Source: Chitinophaga sp. YR627 (GTDB taxonomy: Bacteria; Bacteroidota; Bacteroidia; Chitinophagales; Chitinophagaceae). From it: a stretch of 64,000 nt of DNA. A program made the translations under genes and the position numbers. A model generated the notes under the pieces. It was given only the letters and a program-made list of their open reading frames with translations, ran no database searches and was not told the origin of the DNA. Positions 37,601 through 45,460 of the stretch are shown piece by piece. The stretch covers positions 1,178,001 to 1,242,000 of the forward strand of contig NZ_FOUX01000002.1 of NCBI RefSeq assembly GCF_900114995.1, given 5' to 3'. Position 1 is the stretch's first letter, and each line of letters opens with the position of its first letter.

Positions 37601-37778
37601 CCATATATCCACACCAGGAAAAATCAGGGATACGATTCCCTTTTTCATCCGGCTGATACACCAGCTGTCCTTTTTCCAATGATACAGGAGGTAAAGGTGC
37701 TTTCGGCTTTTTTGCCTGTGCGGCTGCCAGAAAAGGCAGCCAACAGGCAATACATATTGTTAATAATTGCTTAGTCAT
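34686..37778 (-). CDS. Beta-helix plus DUF6298-type protein of pectin loci, secreted
   Basis: A 1030-residue exported protein (signal about 1-20). Residues about 30-100 carry the PDFSWCGYMAGE region, and about 85-570 form a right-handed beta-helix like pectate-lyase-type folds (IQAALDYVSSLP, GAVLLDKGTFEVSG, VVLRGSGDSTVL). Residues about 600-1030 look like a TIM-barrel/collagen-binding region of the DUF6298 kind, with NRWYWYRLQQFA, HNIIEAGAHYADFPWR and VIQLIGAEFTGP. Large proteins of this architecture recur in Bacteroidota pectin loci, but their activity is not settled. It overlaps the pectate lyase stop by 8 bp, so translation is probably coupled. Confidence 0.75.
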   Translation of the reverse strand: MTKQLLTICIACWLPFLAAAQAKKPKAPLPPVSLEKGQLVYQPDEKGNRIPDFSWCGYMAGEQALPLTPIRVRVPVMKGDATATIQAALDYVSSLPLKEGVRGAVLLDKGTFEVSGSLRINASGVVLRGSGDSTVLLATGYSRAILIHISGRNDKQLSPAVKITDAYVPVNSHVVHIPSGVSLHEGDEVEIVRPCTLSWIQQLGTAHFGGGITALGWKPGDREIHWSRKVLKVAGNTVTLDVPLTNALDTADGAATIAAYKWPGSITQTGVENLHCRSVFDAANPKDEDHCWTAIAIENATDAWVRQVSFEHFAGSAVAVLETARRVTVEDCISTAPVSEIGGQRRYTFFTAGQQTLFQRNYAQQGYHDFAAGFCAAGPNAFVQCMSDMPYSFSGAIDSWATGLLLDNVIVNGQALGFPNRGQDGQGAGWTAANSVLWQCAAARIDCYRPPGANNWAFGAWAQFAGDGEWYASNEYIQPRSLYYAQLAARLGEKAAAHAYLLPELGDASSSPTADVAAALSCQSMQPATTLQEWIVMAATRTPIPVNAAGIRIQEPVKQPVSAAAPGMKVVNGWLVNNGAVMTGDRRDVSWWRGNIRPDGIQEASPHITRYVPGRTGTGLTDNLDSVSAWMSRKHIVAIDHNYGLWYDRRRDDHERVLRLDGDVWPPFYEQPFARSGQGTAWEGLSKYDLTKYNRWYWYRLQQFAALADRNGQVLIHQQYFQHNIIEAGAHYADFPWRPANNINQTGFPEPPPYAGGKRIFMAEQFYDTTNAVRNKLHRAYIRQCLDNFSNNHNVIQLIGAEFTGPLHFVDFWTDVIRTWELEKQQHPVIGLSTTKDVQDAVLNDVQRAPVIDLIDIRYWHYQENGTVYAPQGGQHLAPRQHARLLKPKRSNEKEIYRAVREYRDLYPGKAVMYSGDSYDKNGWAVFMAGGSLASIPSIAVPGFLSAAAGMHPADMPGFWALSNDHGDYIIYTAGAANIDIPASTAAYNAVWIDAANGNTLLSKKNIKAGTGHTLSAPKAGAQVLWLIRK

Positions 37779-39876
37779 TCCTACGTTTCTTCCAGTCGGC
37801 TTCCGCCTTTTTCATGTCGATACCTGCTGATGACAGGTAATTATTGATACGCCCTTTGTATTTACCAAACCATGCATGCTTTTGTTCTGAAGAACCTGCA
37901 TCCATCGCTTTCTCACGCGCTTCCTCCAGCCAGGTTTTGATCTGCTGTTGTTGCTGTTTAGTAAGCTGTGGCAGCATTTCCAGATAAGCATTGTATGTAA
38001 TCGGCATTACACCGTAGGTCATACCGTCTTTCACACGTGTTACCTGTTCGGTGCTCAATACAGAAGAGAGTTTTGACAGATAACGTTCATGCAGCTGGTG
38101 TATCTGCGTGGTATCTTTCTTTTCATCCAGGTCATGCAGATCAGCATATTGCTGCGCAATGATATCCTGTACCTGGATGGATTTACCTGCATCACGGAGA
38201 TCCAGTGTAGATACAATTTTAGAAGCACGCTCTGTTACGATCATCTGGTAACTTTTCTTGTCGCCTTTGATGTCGTTCAGGAAGTCTTCGATATTGGTAT
38301 AACCATCGCCATTGCTATCCAGTACTGCATCCTTAGGATCTTTCGGATTCATTTTATGACGGGTTTCCCATTCATCAGGAATACCATCACCATCGCTGTC
38401 TTTGTAAGGTTTACCCTTGTATTCGGGATAGCCACCTACCTGTGCGATATCATAGATAATACCTTCTTTATAGGAATCAGGACTCAGACGGCGTTTGATG
38501 TATTCGCTACCGATCTTTGAATCTGTTTTATCCTTGTATTGAATTTTACCTGTTCTTACCTGCTCGATCACTCTTGTATCTACCGCATCACGTACCGGCA
38601 GTGTAGCACCAGCATTGTCCAATACATACTGATAAGCGTCTTTTGCGGACATGATCATCATACGTGGCATTGGCAGCGGATTGCTCACACGCATATCTTT
38701 TTCATACTCACCGGCATTATCCATGTCTTCTATCTGTACACCACCATCCCAGTTATTGGCAGTGATCTTTGGATAGCCTTCCATGATGTTGCCATTCACG
38801 TAGGCTCTGCCGAATTCACGGTATTTTAGTTTACTACGACCTGATTCCGGTTTCAGTATTCTGTGACCTACCGCATCATCTTTAGGTGTGATCGGACCTG
38901 GTTTGAAGTAGTTATTCACAATATTGAACTGTGAACGGTAATCACCGCCATCTACGGTACGATGTTTCCAGTTGAACACCACGTTATTCACAAAATTGAA
39001 AATGCTGTACCAACCGACAGATGGGTTACGCCCCGCATTACATGCCCAGAGGTTGCGCATGAATGAACAGTTTTCTCCACCGAGGGTACTACCAAATGCG
39101 TGGTTGTAAGTATCCAGTGCTTCAGAAGAGATGGTGTTCTGGATCGTGATATTCACAGTAGGCAGTTTCTCCTCTGCATAACCGGTACCCGGATTGTACA
39201 TATGGCGATAGAGGGAGATATTCTCATCCAGACCCCAGCTGGTAGAACAATGGTCGATAATGATGTTACCGATCGGGTTTCCGCCCAATGCGTCATCCCT
39301 GCGACCTACAGTTGTTTCGCCACGACGGAAACGCATATAGCGGATCACAACGTCATGCGTATTAATCCAGAAAGACTCTCCTGCTACGCAGACACCATCA
39401 CCAGGAGCGGTTTGTCCGGCAATGGTGATATATGGCGCCATCAGGATGATCGGGGTTTTCAGGTGAATGATACCCGCTACGTTGAATACGATGGTACGGG
39501 CGCCACCAGCTTCACAGGCATCACGTAAGGTACCCGGACCGCTGTCTTCCAGACTGGTCACCACAAAGATCTTTCCCCCTCTTCCACCGAAAGTATAAGC
39601 ACCACCGCCTTCCGCACCAGGAAAAGCAGGTATCTGTGCCTGCGGCAGATCAGTAGGTCTGGAGGCAAATGGAATATAAGGTTTCCCCTGACGGGCCTCC
39701 TCTTTTACGATAGGTAATGCCTTTTCCCATGCAGCATCTGAACGTCTTTTAGCGCCTTCCATCAGTGAGTCACTGACTTCCTGTACGGCCTTTGGTATGG
39801 TCGGATACTGTGCATAAGCACCCTGCGCCCCTCCAAGGGCAGCAATAAGCAACGTTCCGGCGAGATAATGTTTCAT
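37771..39876 (-). CDS. PL1-like pectate lyase fused to a DUF3826-type domain, secreted
   Basis: Probably cleaves de-esterified homogalacturonan by beta-elimination. The 701-residue protein has a signal peptide (about 1-22) and a beta-helix from about residue 80, with FPGAEGGGAYTFGGRGG, SGPGTLRDACEAGGARTIVF, VVIRYMRFRRGE and DHCSTSWG, typical of PL1. Two calcium-loop motifs (DSDGDGIPDEWE near 492 and DSNGDGYTNIEDF near 517) link to a C-terminal helical domain (about 545-690) with ERASKIVSTLDLRD and YADLHDLDE, resembling DUF3826. It follows susD after 62 bp. The fusion is uncommon, since DUF3826 is usually a separate protein. Confidence 0.87.
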   Translation of the reverse strand: MKHYLAGTLLIAALGGAQGAYAQYPTIPKAVQEVSDSLMEGAKRRSDAAWEKALPIVKEEARQGKPYIPFASRPTDLPQAQIPAFPGAEGGGAYTFGGRGGKIFVVTSLEDSGPGTLRDACEAGGARTIVFNVAGIIHLKTPIILMAPYITIAGQTAPGDGVCVAGESFWINTHDVVIRYMRFRRGETTVGRRDDALGGNPIGNIIIDHCSTSWGLDENISLYRHMYNPGTGYAEEKLPTVNITIQNTISSEALDTYNHAFGSTLGGENCSFMRNLWACNAGRNPSVGWYSIFNFVNNVVFNWKHRTVDGGDYRSQFNIVNNYFKPGPITPKDDAVGHRILKPESGRSKLKYREFGRAYVNGNIMEGYPKITANNWDGGVQIEDMDNAGEYEKDMRVSNPLPMPRMMIMSAKDAYQYVLDNAGATLPVRDAVDTRVIEQVRTGKIQYKDKTDSKIGSEYIKRRLSPDSYKEGIIYDIAQVGGYPEYKGKPYKDSDGDGIPDEWETRHKMNPKDPKDAVLDSNGDGYTNIEDFLNDIKGDKKSYQMIVTERASKIVSTLDLRDAGKSIQVQDIIAQQYADLHDLDEKKDTTQIHQLHERYLSKLSSVLSTEQVTRVKDGMTYGVMPITYNAYLEMLPQLTKQQQQQIKTWLEEAREKAMDAGSSEQKHAWFGKYKGRINNYLSSAGIDMKKAEADWKKRRND

Positions 39877-39938
39877 ACGAGTAGTTTAATGGTCTATGAA
39901 CTTCAACAGCCCAGAGATAATGGTATGCTATTATGTTT

Positions 39939-41702
39939 TTAGTCTAATGGATTAAAGCCGCCAGTCGTCCAGCCAGTCGTCTGCACAATACTCGGGTTCC
40001 TTGTGATGTTGGTAGTAGGAATGGCGTAAAAATAATAGTTGGACGGATAGTTGATCGGCTTCTGCGTATCCAGCACATCAACCGTAGCTGTAAAATACGT
40101 TGTATAATCCGGTCCATTCAGATCCAGTTTATCACGCAGCGTAATACCTGTCGCGTCTGGTTTTTCCAGAATAGCCGCTGTATAAGGTGCGTTAATGGTG
40201 ATCTTCAGGATAGAACGTTTCTTGCCATTCAGTTTATCAAACAATTTATTACGGCGCAGGTCATCATAACGTTTGCCCTCGAATGCCAGTTCTATGCGAC
40301 GCTCGTTGATGATCGTCTCAAACATTTCATCTCTGGACATCCCCTGTTTCAAACCATAGGTACCACCTTCACCCGGACGAATGCCTGCTCTCCTGCGGAT
40401 GGCAGTCAGCATGTCATAAGCTTCCTGTGTACGGCCGGTTGCATTGGCACACTCCGCCAGGTTAAGCATTACTTCTGCGAAGCGCATTTCGATCCAGTCT
40501 GTCTTACCCAGCTTGGTGTTATCCTTGATGGTAGATGTATTAACATTCTTACGGCAATAGAAACCTGTTGCAGTAGGTTTGTTCTTGTCTTCGGTTACGC
40601 CAACATAGTTCCACTGCTTACGACCTGTTTTATTACTCAGCGGCCAGATACACCCGTTATAGGCAATGGTGGCATCAAAACGCGGGTCACGGTTTTTCCA
40701 GTAATATACAGGATCATAACCTGAATTAGGATCAGTGATCGGTAAACCGTCTATAGTAGGATAAGTATTCACCAGTTCAAGTGTAGGCTGATAAGCACCA
40801 CCGCCACCATTTGATTCAGAGTTCGGACGGGCCGCATCATCAAATGTGCTGGCCTTGGTAGCGCCATCAAAAGAACGCAGCAGGATCACTTCTTTGTTGC
40901 CAGTGCCTTCATCCAGCCAGATATTTGCATAATTGGAGAACAATCCATAGCCATCCATCACCAGCGTATCATATGCCGCTCTGTTGGCCTTATAAGCCCT
41001 TTCCCAGCGTGCAGGATCATTGTTAGGGTTAAACTGCGGACTTGCCCAATATAACAGCATACGGCCTTTTACGCCTAATGCAGCGCCACGGGTGATCCGT
41101 CCCTTGTCGGCTGTTCCCCAGGTACCCGGCAAAGCGGTTGCCATATCAAAATCCCGGGCAATGGAATCAATACATTCGGATGTTTTATTCCTGGTAACGA
41201 ACAGGTTTTCTGTTACCCAGTCCTGTGGATGGCTGATATAAGGTACGCCACCATACAGCTTAACCAACTGAAAATATAACCATCCTCTCAGGAAATATGC
41301 CTGTGCCTTGATCTTTGTTTTCACATCCACCGGCAAAGGACCTTTCTCGATTTCAGATATCAGGATATTGGCTTTGCGGATGTAGGCCCACACATTATTG
41401 GAGGCATTTCCGCCAAAGAAATCAGTGATATTATCCACAGACAAGGTACCATACCAGATCTTCTGGTCACCGCCATTATAATCATCAGAGATATCATGAA
41501 TAGCGGTTGGCAGTGTTGCTGCGCTGGCGAGATTAGGCCAGGTGGGCATTGACAGATCATATACCCTGTTCAGGTACAGCGTCGCGGTAGATTCGTTATC
41601 CCATGTACGCTCGTCAATCCCTGTCAGGTCTGTCTTATCAAGTATATCTGAACACGCGGTCAGACTGACAGTCAGTAATATATAGCTGAATAATTTTCGC
41701 AT
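39939..41702 (-). CDS. SusD/RagB-like glycan-binding lipoprotein
   Basis: Surface lipoprotein that captures oligosaccharides and hands them to the SusC transporter. The signal ends in LTACSDILDK, giving lipidated Cys17. The helical SusD fold shows in RAYFLRGWLYFQLVKLYGGVPY-type sequence (AQAYFLRGWLYFQL, KLYGGVPY), RITRGAALGVKGRMLLYWASP, the MRFAEVMLNLAEC stretch and TAIRRRAGI, and the INERRIELAFEGKRYDDLRR block. The length, 587 residues, is usual. It lies 11 bp downstream of susC. The bound glycan cannot be read from sequence, but its locus is pectin-directed. Confidence 0.97.
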   Translation of the reverse strand: MRKLFSYILLTVSLTACSDILDKTDLTGIDERTWDNESTATLYLNRVYDLSMPTWPNLASAATLPTAIHDISDDYNGGDQKIWYGTLSVDNITDFFGGNASNNVWAYIRKANILISEIEKGPLPVDVKTKIKAQAYFLRGWLYFQLVKLYGGVPYISHPQDWVTENLFVTRNKTSECIDSIARDFDMATALPGTWGTADKGRITRGAALGVKGRMLLYWASPQFNPNNDPARWERAYKANRAAYDTLVMDGYGLFSNYANIWLDEGTGNKEVILLRSFDGATKASTFDDAARPNSESNGGGGAYQPTLELVNTYPTIDGLPITDPNSGYDPVYYWKNRDPRFDATIAYNGCIWPLSNKTGRKQWNYVGVTEDKNKPTATGFYCRKNVNTSTIKDNTKLGKTDWIEMRFAEVMLNLAECANATGRTQEAYDMLTAIRRRAGIRPGEGGTYGLKQGMSRDEMFETIINERRIELAFEGKRYDDLRRNKLFDKLNGKKRSILKITINAPYTAAILEKPDATGITLRDKLDLNGPDYTTYFTATVDVLDTQKPINYPSNYYFYAIPTTNITRNPSIVQTTGWTTGGFNPLD

Positions 41703-41713
41703 GGCTTAATAAT

Positions 41714-44700
41714 TTAGAGACTTACATTCAGACCAAAAGTGTAGGTACGCAGGGCAGGATAATCTACTGCCAGATTGGTAGCCGGGTCTTTGTAAGACTG
41801 ATGGTTGATAATAGACCATAGATTCGTACCTGTCACAAAAACACGCAGGTCAGGTATTTTCCAGCGGGAGGACAGGTTCTGCGGAAGACCATAGGACAAC
41901 ATCATGTTGTTCACTCTCATTGTAGTAGCACTTACCATCCAGATGTCAGATATTTCTTTGATCAGTGGTGCATTGATCAATGGATACTTAGCATTTGGAT
42001 TTTCCGGTGACCAGGAATCTTTCCAGATAGCCAGCGCGCGCTGGTTTTCGTTAGCAGGCGTTCTTGCTGTCTTATCATATACCGTCTGACCACCCACCTG
42101 CAGGGACATGTTCACACTGAACTTGAATGATCTCCAGGATGCCCCCAGGTTGAAGCCTACCCCAAAGAGACTGCTACCCCTCGGTGCAATACGGGTCTTA
42201 TCCATTTCATTGATCTTGCCATCACCATTGATATCTTCATAATTCATGTATCCCGGAATAGGCTTTTCACCATCGATCGTCCAGTCCGGATTTTTAGCCA
42301 GCAGTGCGTCCACATCTGCCTGTGTGCGCAGCATACCTACTGCTTTATAACCTTCCAGTCCGCTGTCTGTTCTGCGGCCAATCGGATTTCTCCAGGCAGT
42401 ATCACCAGCACCATAGTATTTGCGGATCACTTTATTATCACTGATACCAAAGTTGACGGTAGTATAGTAGCTGAACTCTTTACCGACTTTCCCGTTGTAT
42501 GTCAGTCCGGCCTCAATACCGTATGATTTCAGACGGCCATAGTTCTGATCAGCAATACCACCACCAAAGCTGGTAGGGACCGTATTACTCGGCTGCATCA
42601 GCATGTCGTAGTTGTAACGATGATAGAGGTCAATGGCGAAATCAAAACGGCGATCGAAGAAACTACCGTCAAAACCCAGGTTCTTATACAATGCTTTCTC
42701 CCAGGTAATACTGCTGTTGGGGATATCATTGTTATTCAGACCGCTGGTCATGGTGTTACCGAACAGCATACCGGTTGTCTGTGTATAACGCTCTTTATAC
42801 TGGTAGTTCTTCACAGCGTCATTACCAGTCAGACCTACCTGGAAACGGATCTTCAGGTCATTGATAAACTTTACATTATCATGGAAGAATTTCTCCTGAG
42901 ACACCCTCCAGCCTACCGCTACCGATGGAAAATAACCCCATCTTGAGCTTTTCGGGAAGTTGGGAGAAGCATCAGCACGGAAGGTCGCTTCCAGCAGATA
43001 GCGGTCGTTAAAACCATAGTTCACACGGCTGACATAACTCATCCTGCCTGTTTCTCCGGAAGAACCGGAGTTATCATAAAAACTTTTATCCTGGCTGAAG
43101 GCAAACAGTTCGTCGATACCTGGTATCACCACCTGTTCACGGCGGGTATCAAATGCGTCAGAAGAAGATTCGCTCTGTTCTGCCACCAGTACCACGGCAA
43201 TATCATGTTTACCGAAAGTGCGGGCATAGTTGATCGCCTCGTTCAGCTGATAACTGGAAGAACCACCATAGGATTCTGTCATCAGGTTACCATTCTTGAT
43301 CAGTGTGGTCGGATTGTTGGTAGTCAGCTGATTGGTGAACATCACATTCTGTGTGGTCTCATGTGTACCTTCTTTTACGAAGTTGTACAGGGAATAAGGC
43401 ACATAGAATTCCTTACCAAAGTTCGTCCTGTTACTACGTGCATATTGTACCCGGAAAGACAGTCCTTCTATAGCCGGTAATTTATACTCAAGGGCAGCAT
43501 TGATCGTCTGGCCCTGTGTACGGGAGCGGCTGTAACTACCAGTTTTCACCAGTTCTCCCGGATGCCATCCAGGTACAGATGAAAATACCGGTCTGTCATC
43601 AATATACATCGGTACCCATCCTGGTGTAAGCAGCAGGGCGCTCACGGTAGCACTCATCTGGTCAGACTGTTCAGTCAGCCCGGACTGTACTGTTTTAGGC
43701 GTAGGGCGATTGATCTTTGAGTTATCTGTTGCAAAGGAAATTGTAGCGGTCAGGTTGTCGGTGATTTTGGTATTCAGCCCCATACGCAGACCATATTTGG
43801 TAGCGTTGAGGTCACCGACATTCCCATCTTCCGAATAGTAGTTACCACCTGCGAAGAAGGTGATCCTTTCTGTACCACCGCTGACGTTGATCGTATGACG
43901 GCTCAGGTGAGAGCTTTTCCATACGTTATCTATCCAGTTATTGTTATGCGTTTGCAGGTATTCCAGTTCCTGTGGTGTATAGAACTTATTGGTATTCGCA
44001 TCTTTCAGCGCAGTATACTTATTGTTCAGCAGCACCGCATGATCGTAGGCTGTCAGCATCTCCGGAATATAGGTAGCCGAAGAAATACCATGTGAACCAG
44101 AATAACTGATGCGTGGTTTGCCAGGACGGCCCATTTTGGTTTTCACCAGTACCACCCCATTCGCACCACGGGCGCCATAGATGGAAGCGGCCGCATCTTT
44201 CAGGAAAGTAATGCTCTCTATCTGGGTAGCATCCAGGTTATCAAAATCCTGTTTTGTGAGCTGGAAACCGTCAATTACATACAATGGATCAATAGAGGAA
44301 CCGGTAGCAGCCCAGGTCACCGGATTACGGATGGTCAGACTGGTAGAAGAACCCGGACGACCAGAGGACTGTGCCACTGACACACCCGGTACTTTATTCT
44401 GCAGGGCTGTTGCCAGATTGGCTACTGGCAGGTCTTCAATATCACTGGCATTCACGGCAGCAACTGCACCAAGTACATTTGCCCGTTTCTGCGTACCGTA
44501 ACCGATGATCACTGTTTCTGTCAATGCTTTCACATCTTTGGCCAGGTAAACGGTAATACTTTCTTTTTTATTCACAGGAATTTCCTGTGTAACATATCCG
44601 ATCAGGGATACAACGATGGTTGAGTTCTCGTGTACTTTGAGTGTATAGGAGCCGTCAGGCATGGTGGTTGTCCCTTTGTTGCCGACTTTTACGCGTACAA

Positions 44701-44890
44701 CTACTCCGGGCAGGCCGGTACCTTCTTCTGTCCCTATTACTTTCCCCTTGAGGATAATTTCTTTTGCCTGAGCAATGGCCGGCGGCGTTGCGTTGGAATT
44801 ATTAACGGCCAGTTGCTGTGCGGATGCCATCATTTGCAATAACAAGGCTCCGGGCAATAACAGTTTTTTGTGGAATAAAAAGTCTTTCAT
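41714..44890 (-). CDS. SusC/RagA-like TonB-dependent outer-membrane transporter
   Basis: TonB-dependent importer for pectic oligosaccharides across the outer membrane. After the signal sequence (MKDFLFHKKLLLPGALLL) come a CarboxypepD_reg-like domain (about 45-125, GKVIGTEEGTGLPGVVV) and the plug domain with ETVIIGYGTQKRANVLGAV, LQNKVPGVSV and SIDPLYVIDGF. The 22-strand barrel ends in TYTFGLNVSL with the aromatic-rich terminus. The frame extends to an ATG at 44923, but Met12 of that frame begins the signal peptide and follows an A-rich leader, so 44890 is preferred (1058 residues). It is the first gene of the main unit. Confidence 0.96.
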   Translation of the reverse strand: MKDFLFHKKLLLPGALLLQMMASAQQLAVNNSNATPPAIAQAKEIILKGKVIGTEEGTGLPGVVVRVKVGNKGTTTMPDGSYTLKVHENSTIVVSLIGYVTQEIPVNKKESITVYLAKDVKALTETVIIGYGTQKRANVLGAVAAVNASDIEDLPVANLATALQNKVPGVSVAQSSGRPGSSTSLTIRNPVTWAATGSSIDPLYVIDGFQLTKQDFDNLDATQIESITFLKDAAASIYGARGANGVVLVKTKMGRPGKPRISYSGSHGISSATYIPEMLTAYDHAVLLNNKYTALKDANTNKFYTPQELEYLQTHNNNWIDNVWKSSHLSRHTINVSGGTERITFFAGGNYYSEDGNVGDLNATKYGLRMGLNTKITDNLTATISFATDNSKINRPTPKTVQSGLTEQSDQMSATVSALLLTPGWVPMYIDDRPVFSSVPGWHPGELVKTGSYSRSRTQGQTINAALEYKLPAIEGLSFRVQYARSNRTNFGKEFYVPYSLYNFVKEGTHETTQNVMFTNQLTTNNPTTLIKNGNLMTESYGGSSSYQLNEAINYARTFGKHDIAVVLVAEQSESSSDAFDTRREQVVIPGIDELFAFSQDKSFYDNSGSSGETGRMSYVSRVNYGFNDRYLLEATFRADASPNFPKSSRWGYFPSVAVGWRVSQEKFFHDNVKFINDLKIRFQVGLTGNDAVKNYQYKERYTQTTGMLFGNTMTSGLNNNDIPNSSITWEKALYKNLGFDGSFFDRRFDFAIDLYHRYNYDMLMQPSNTVPTSFGGGIADQNYGRLKSYGIEAGLTYNGKVGKEFSYYTTVNFGISDNKVIRKYYGAGDTAWRNPIGRRTDSGLEGYKAVGMLRTQADVDALLAKNPDWTIDGEKPIPGYMNYEDINGDGKINEMDKTRIAPRGSSLFGVGFNLGASWRSFKFSVNMSLQVGGQTVYDKTARTPANENQRALAIWKDSWSPENPNAKYPLINAPLIKEISDIWMVSATTMRVNNMMLSYGLPQNLSSRWKIPDLRVFVTGTNLWSIINHQSYKDPATNLAVDYPALRTYTFGLNVSL

Positions 44891-44923
44891 CAGCTGATTT
44901 TTTTGCTGAAATACAGCACGCAT

Positions 44924-45420
44924 TAAGCGGTTGGCATAACGAAATGCTGCTTTAATGTGGAATTACTAGTAATGGAATCCTTAATTCAGGAAACGGTATT
45001 GCCATAATCGAAGGCAAAAGGTCTTTTGCGCGATCAGGTGGTGGAATACAATTTTTTTCATACCAAAGGAATTTTTAAGTCTATCTTACCTTCACCGAAG
45101 CACTTGACAATATGTACTGGACCAGTCTTTGAGCTACAGCCCCCCTGCACAACCATGGAATCGTTTATAACTATTTGCCTACAGTGTCGTAGTGACACTA
45201 ATTTCCGACAAGCTACAGAATAATTTACTTCTCTTACTTTTTATTTACGCAATCGTTGCCGGAAATGAAGGGCGGTATCTGCAGGCTATTTTGCGGGTAG
45301 TATATCAGCTCAGGATGTGAGGATCATATCCCTATCAGTAGCGGATTAGCGGGGGAAATTATATTGAAAATATATAAAAGACAAAGGAAATATCAATAGT
45401 AGAAATGTTGTAACAAAGTA
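44924..45420. other. Upstream region of susC
   Basis: About 500 bp without a convincing gene; a 65-codon frame on the plus strand (45026-45223) has no supporting features. The region contains the TAGCTTGTC element (45207-45215) and the operator-like sequence (45240-45262), leaving a long untranslated leader of about 280 bp ahead of susC. No hairpin of note was found in that leader by eye. Confidence 0.5.
45240..45262. promoter_or_regulatory. Shared operator-like sequence, susC copy
   Basis: A 23-bp element (TTTATTTACGCAATCGTT then GCCGG) one base different from that at 16072-16094, in the same orientation relative to its downstream gene. A TAGCTTGTC element lies 24 bp away on the gene side, against 36 bp for the CE8 copy, a difference of about one helical turn. 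It is a candidate binding site for the activator or repressor of the pectin locus. Confidence 0.55.
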
Positions 45421-45451
45421 TGGAAGACGCTTGAAAATGCGGTATTCTAAG
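45421..45451. terminator. Hairpin downstream of the T9SS protein gene
   Basis: GGAAGACGC and its complement GCGTCTTCC form a 9-bp stem around a 20-nt loop within 45421-45460, directly after the stop of the gene at 45461. No long T-tract follows on the minus strand, so termination strength is uncertain. Confidence 0.4.
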
Positions 45452-45460
45452 GCGTCTTCC

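Noticed and set aside
45026..45223. 65-codon plus-strand frame upstream of susC
   Set aside because: No ribosome-binding context, no similarity recognised, and it covers the presumed promoter region of susC.
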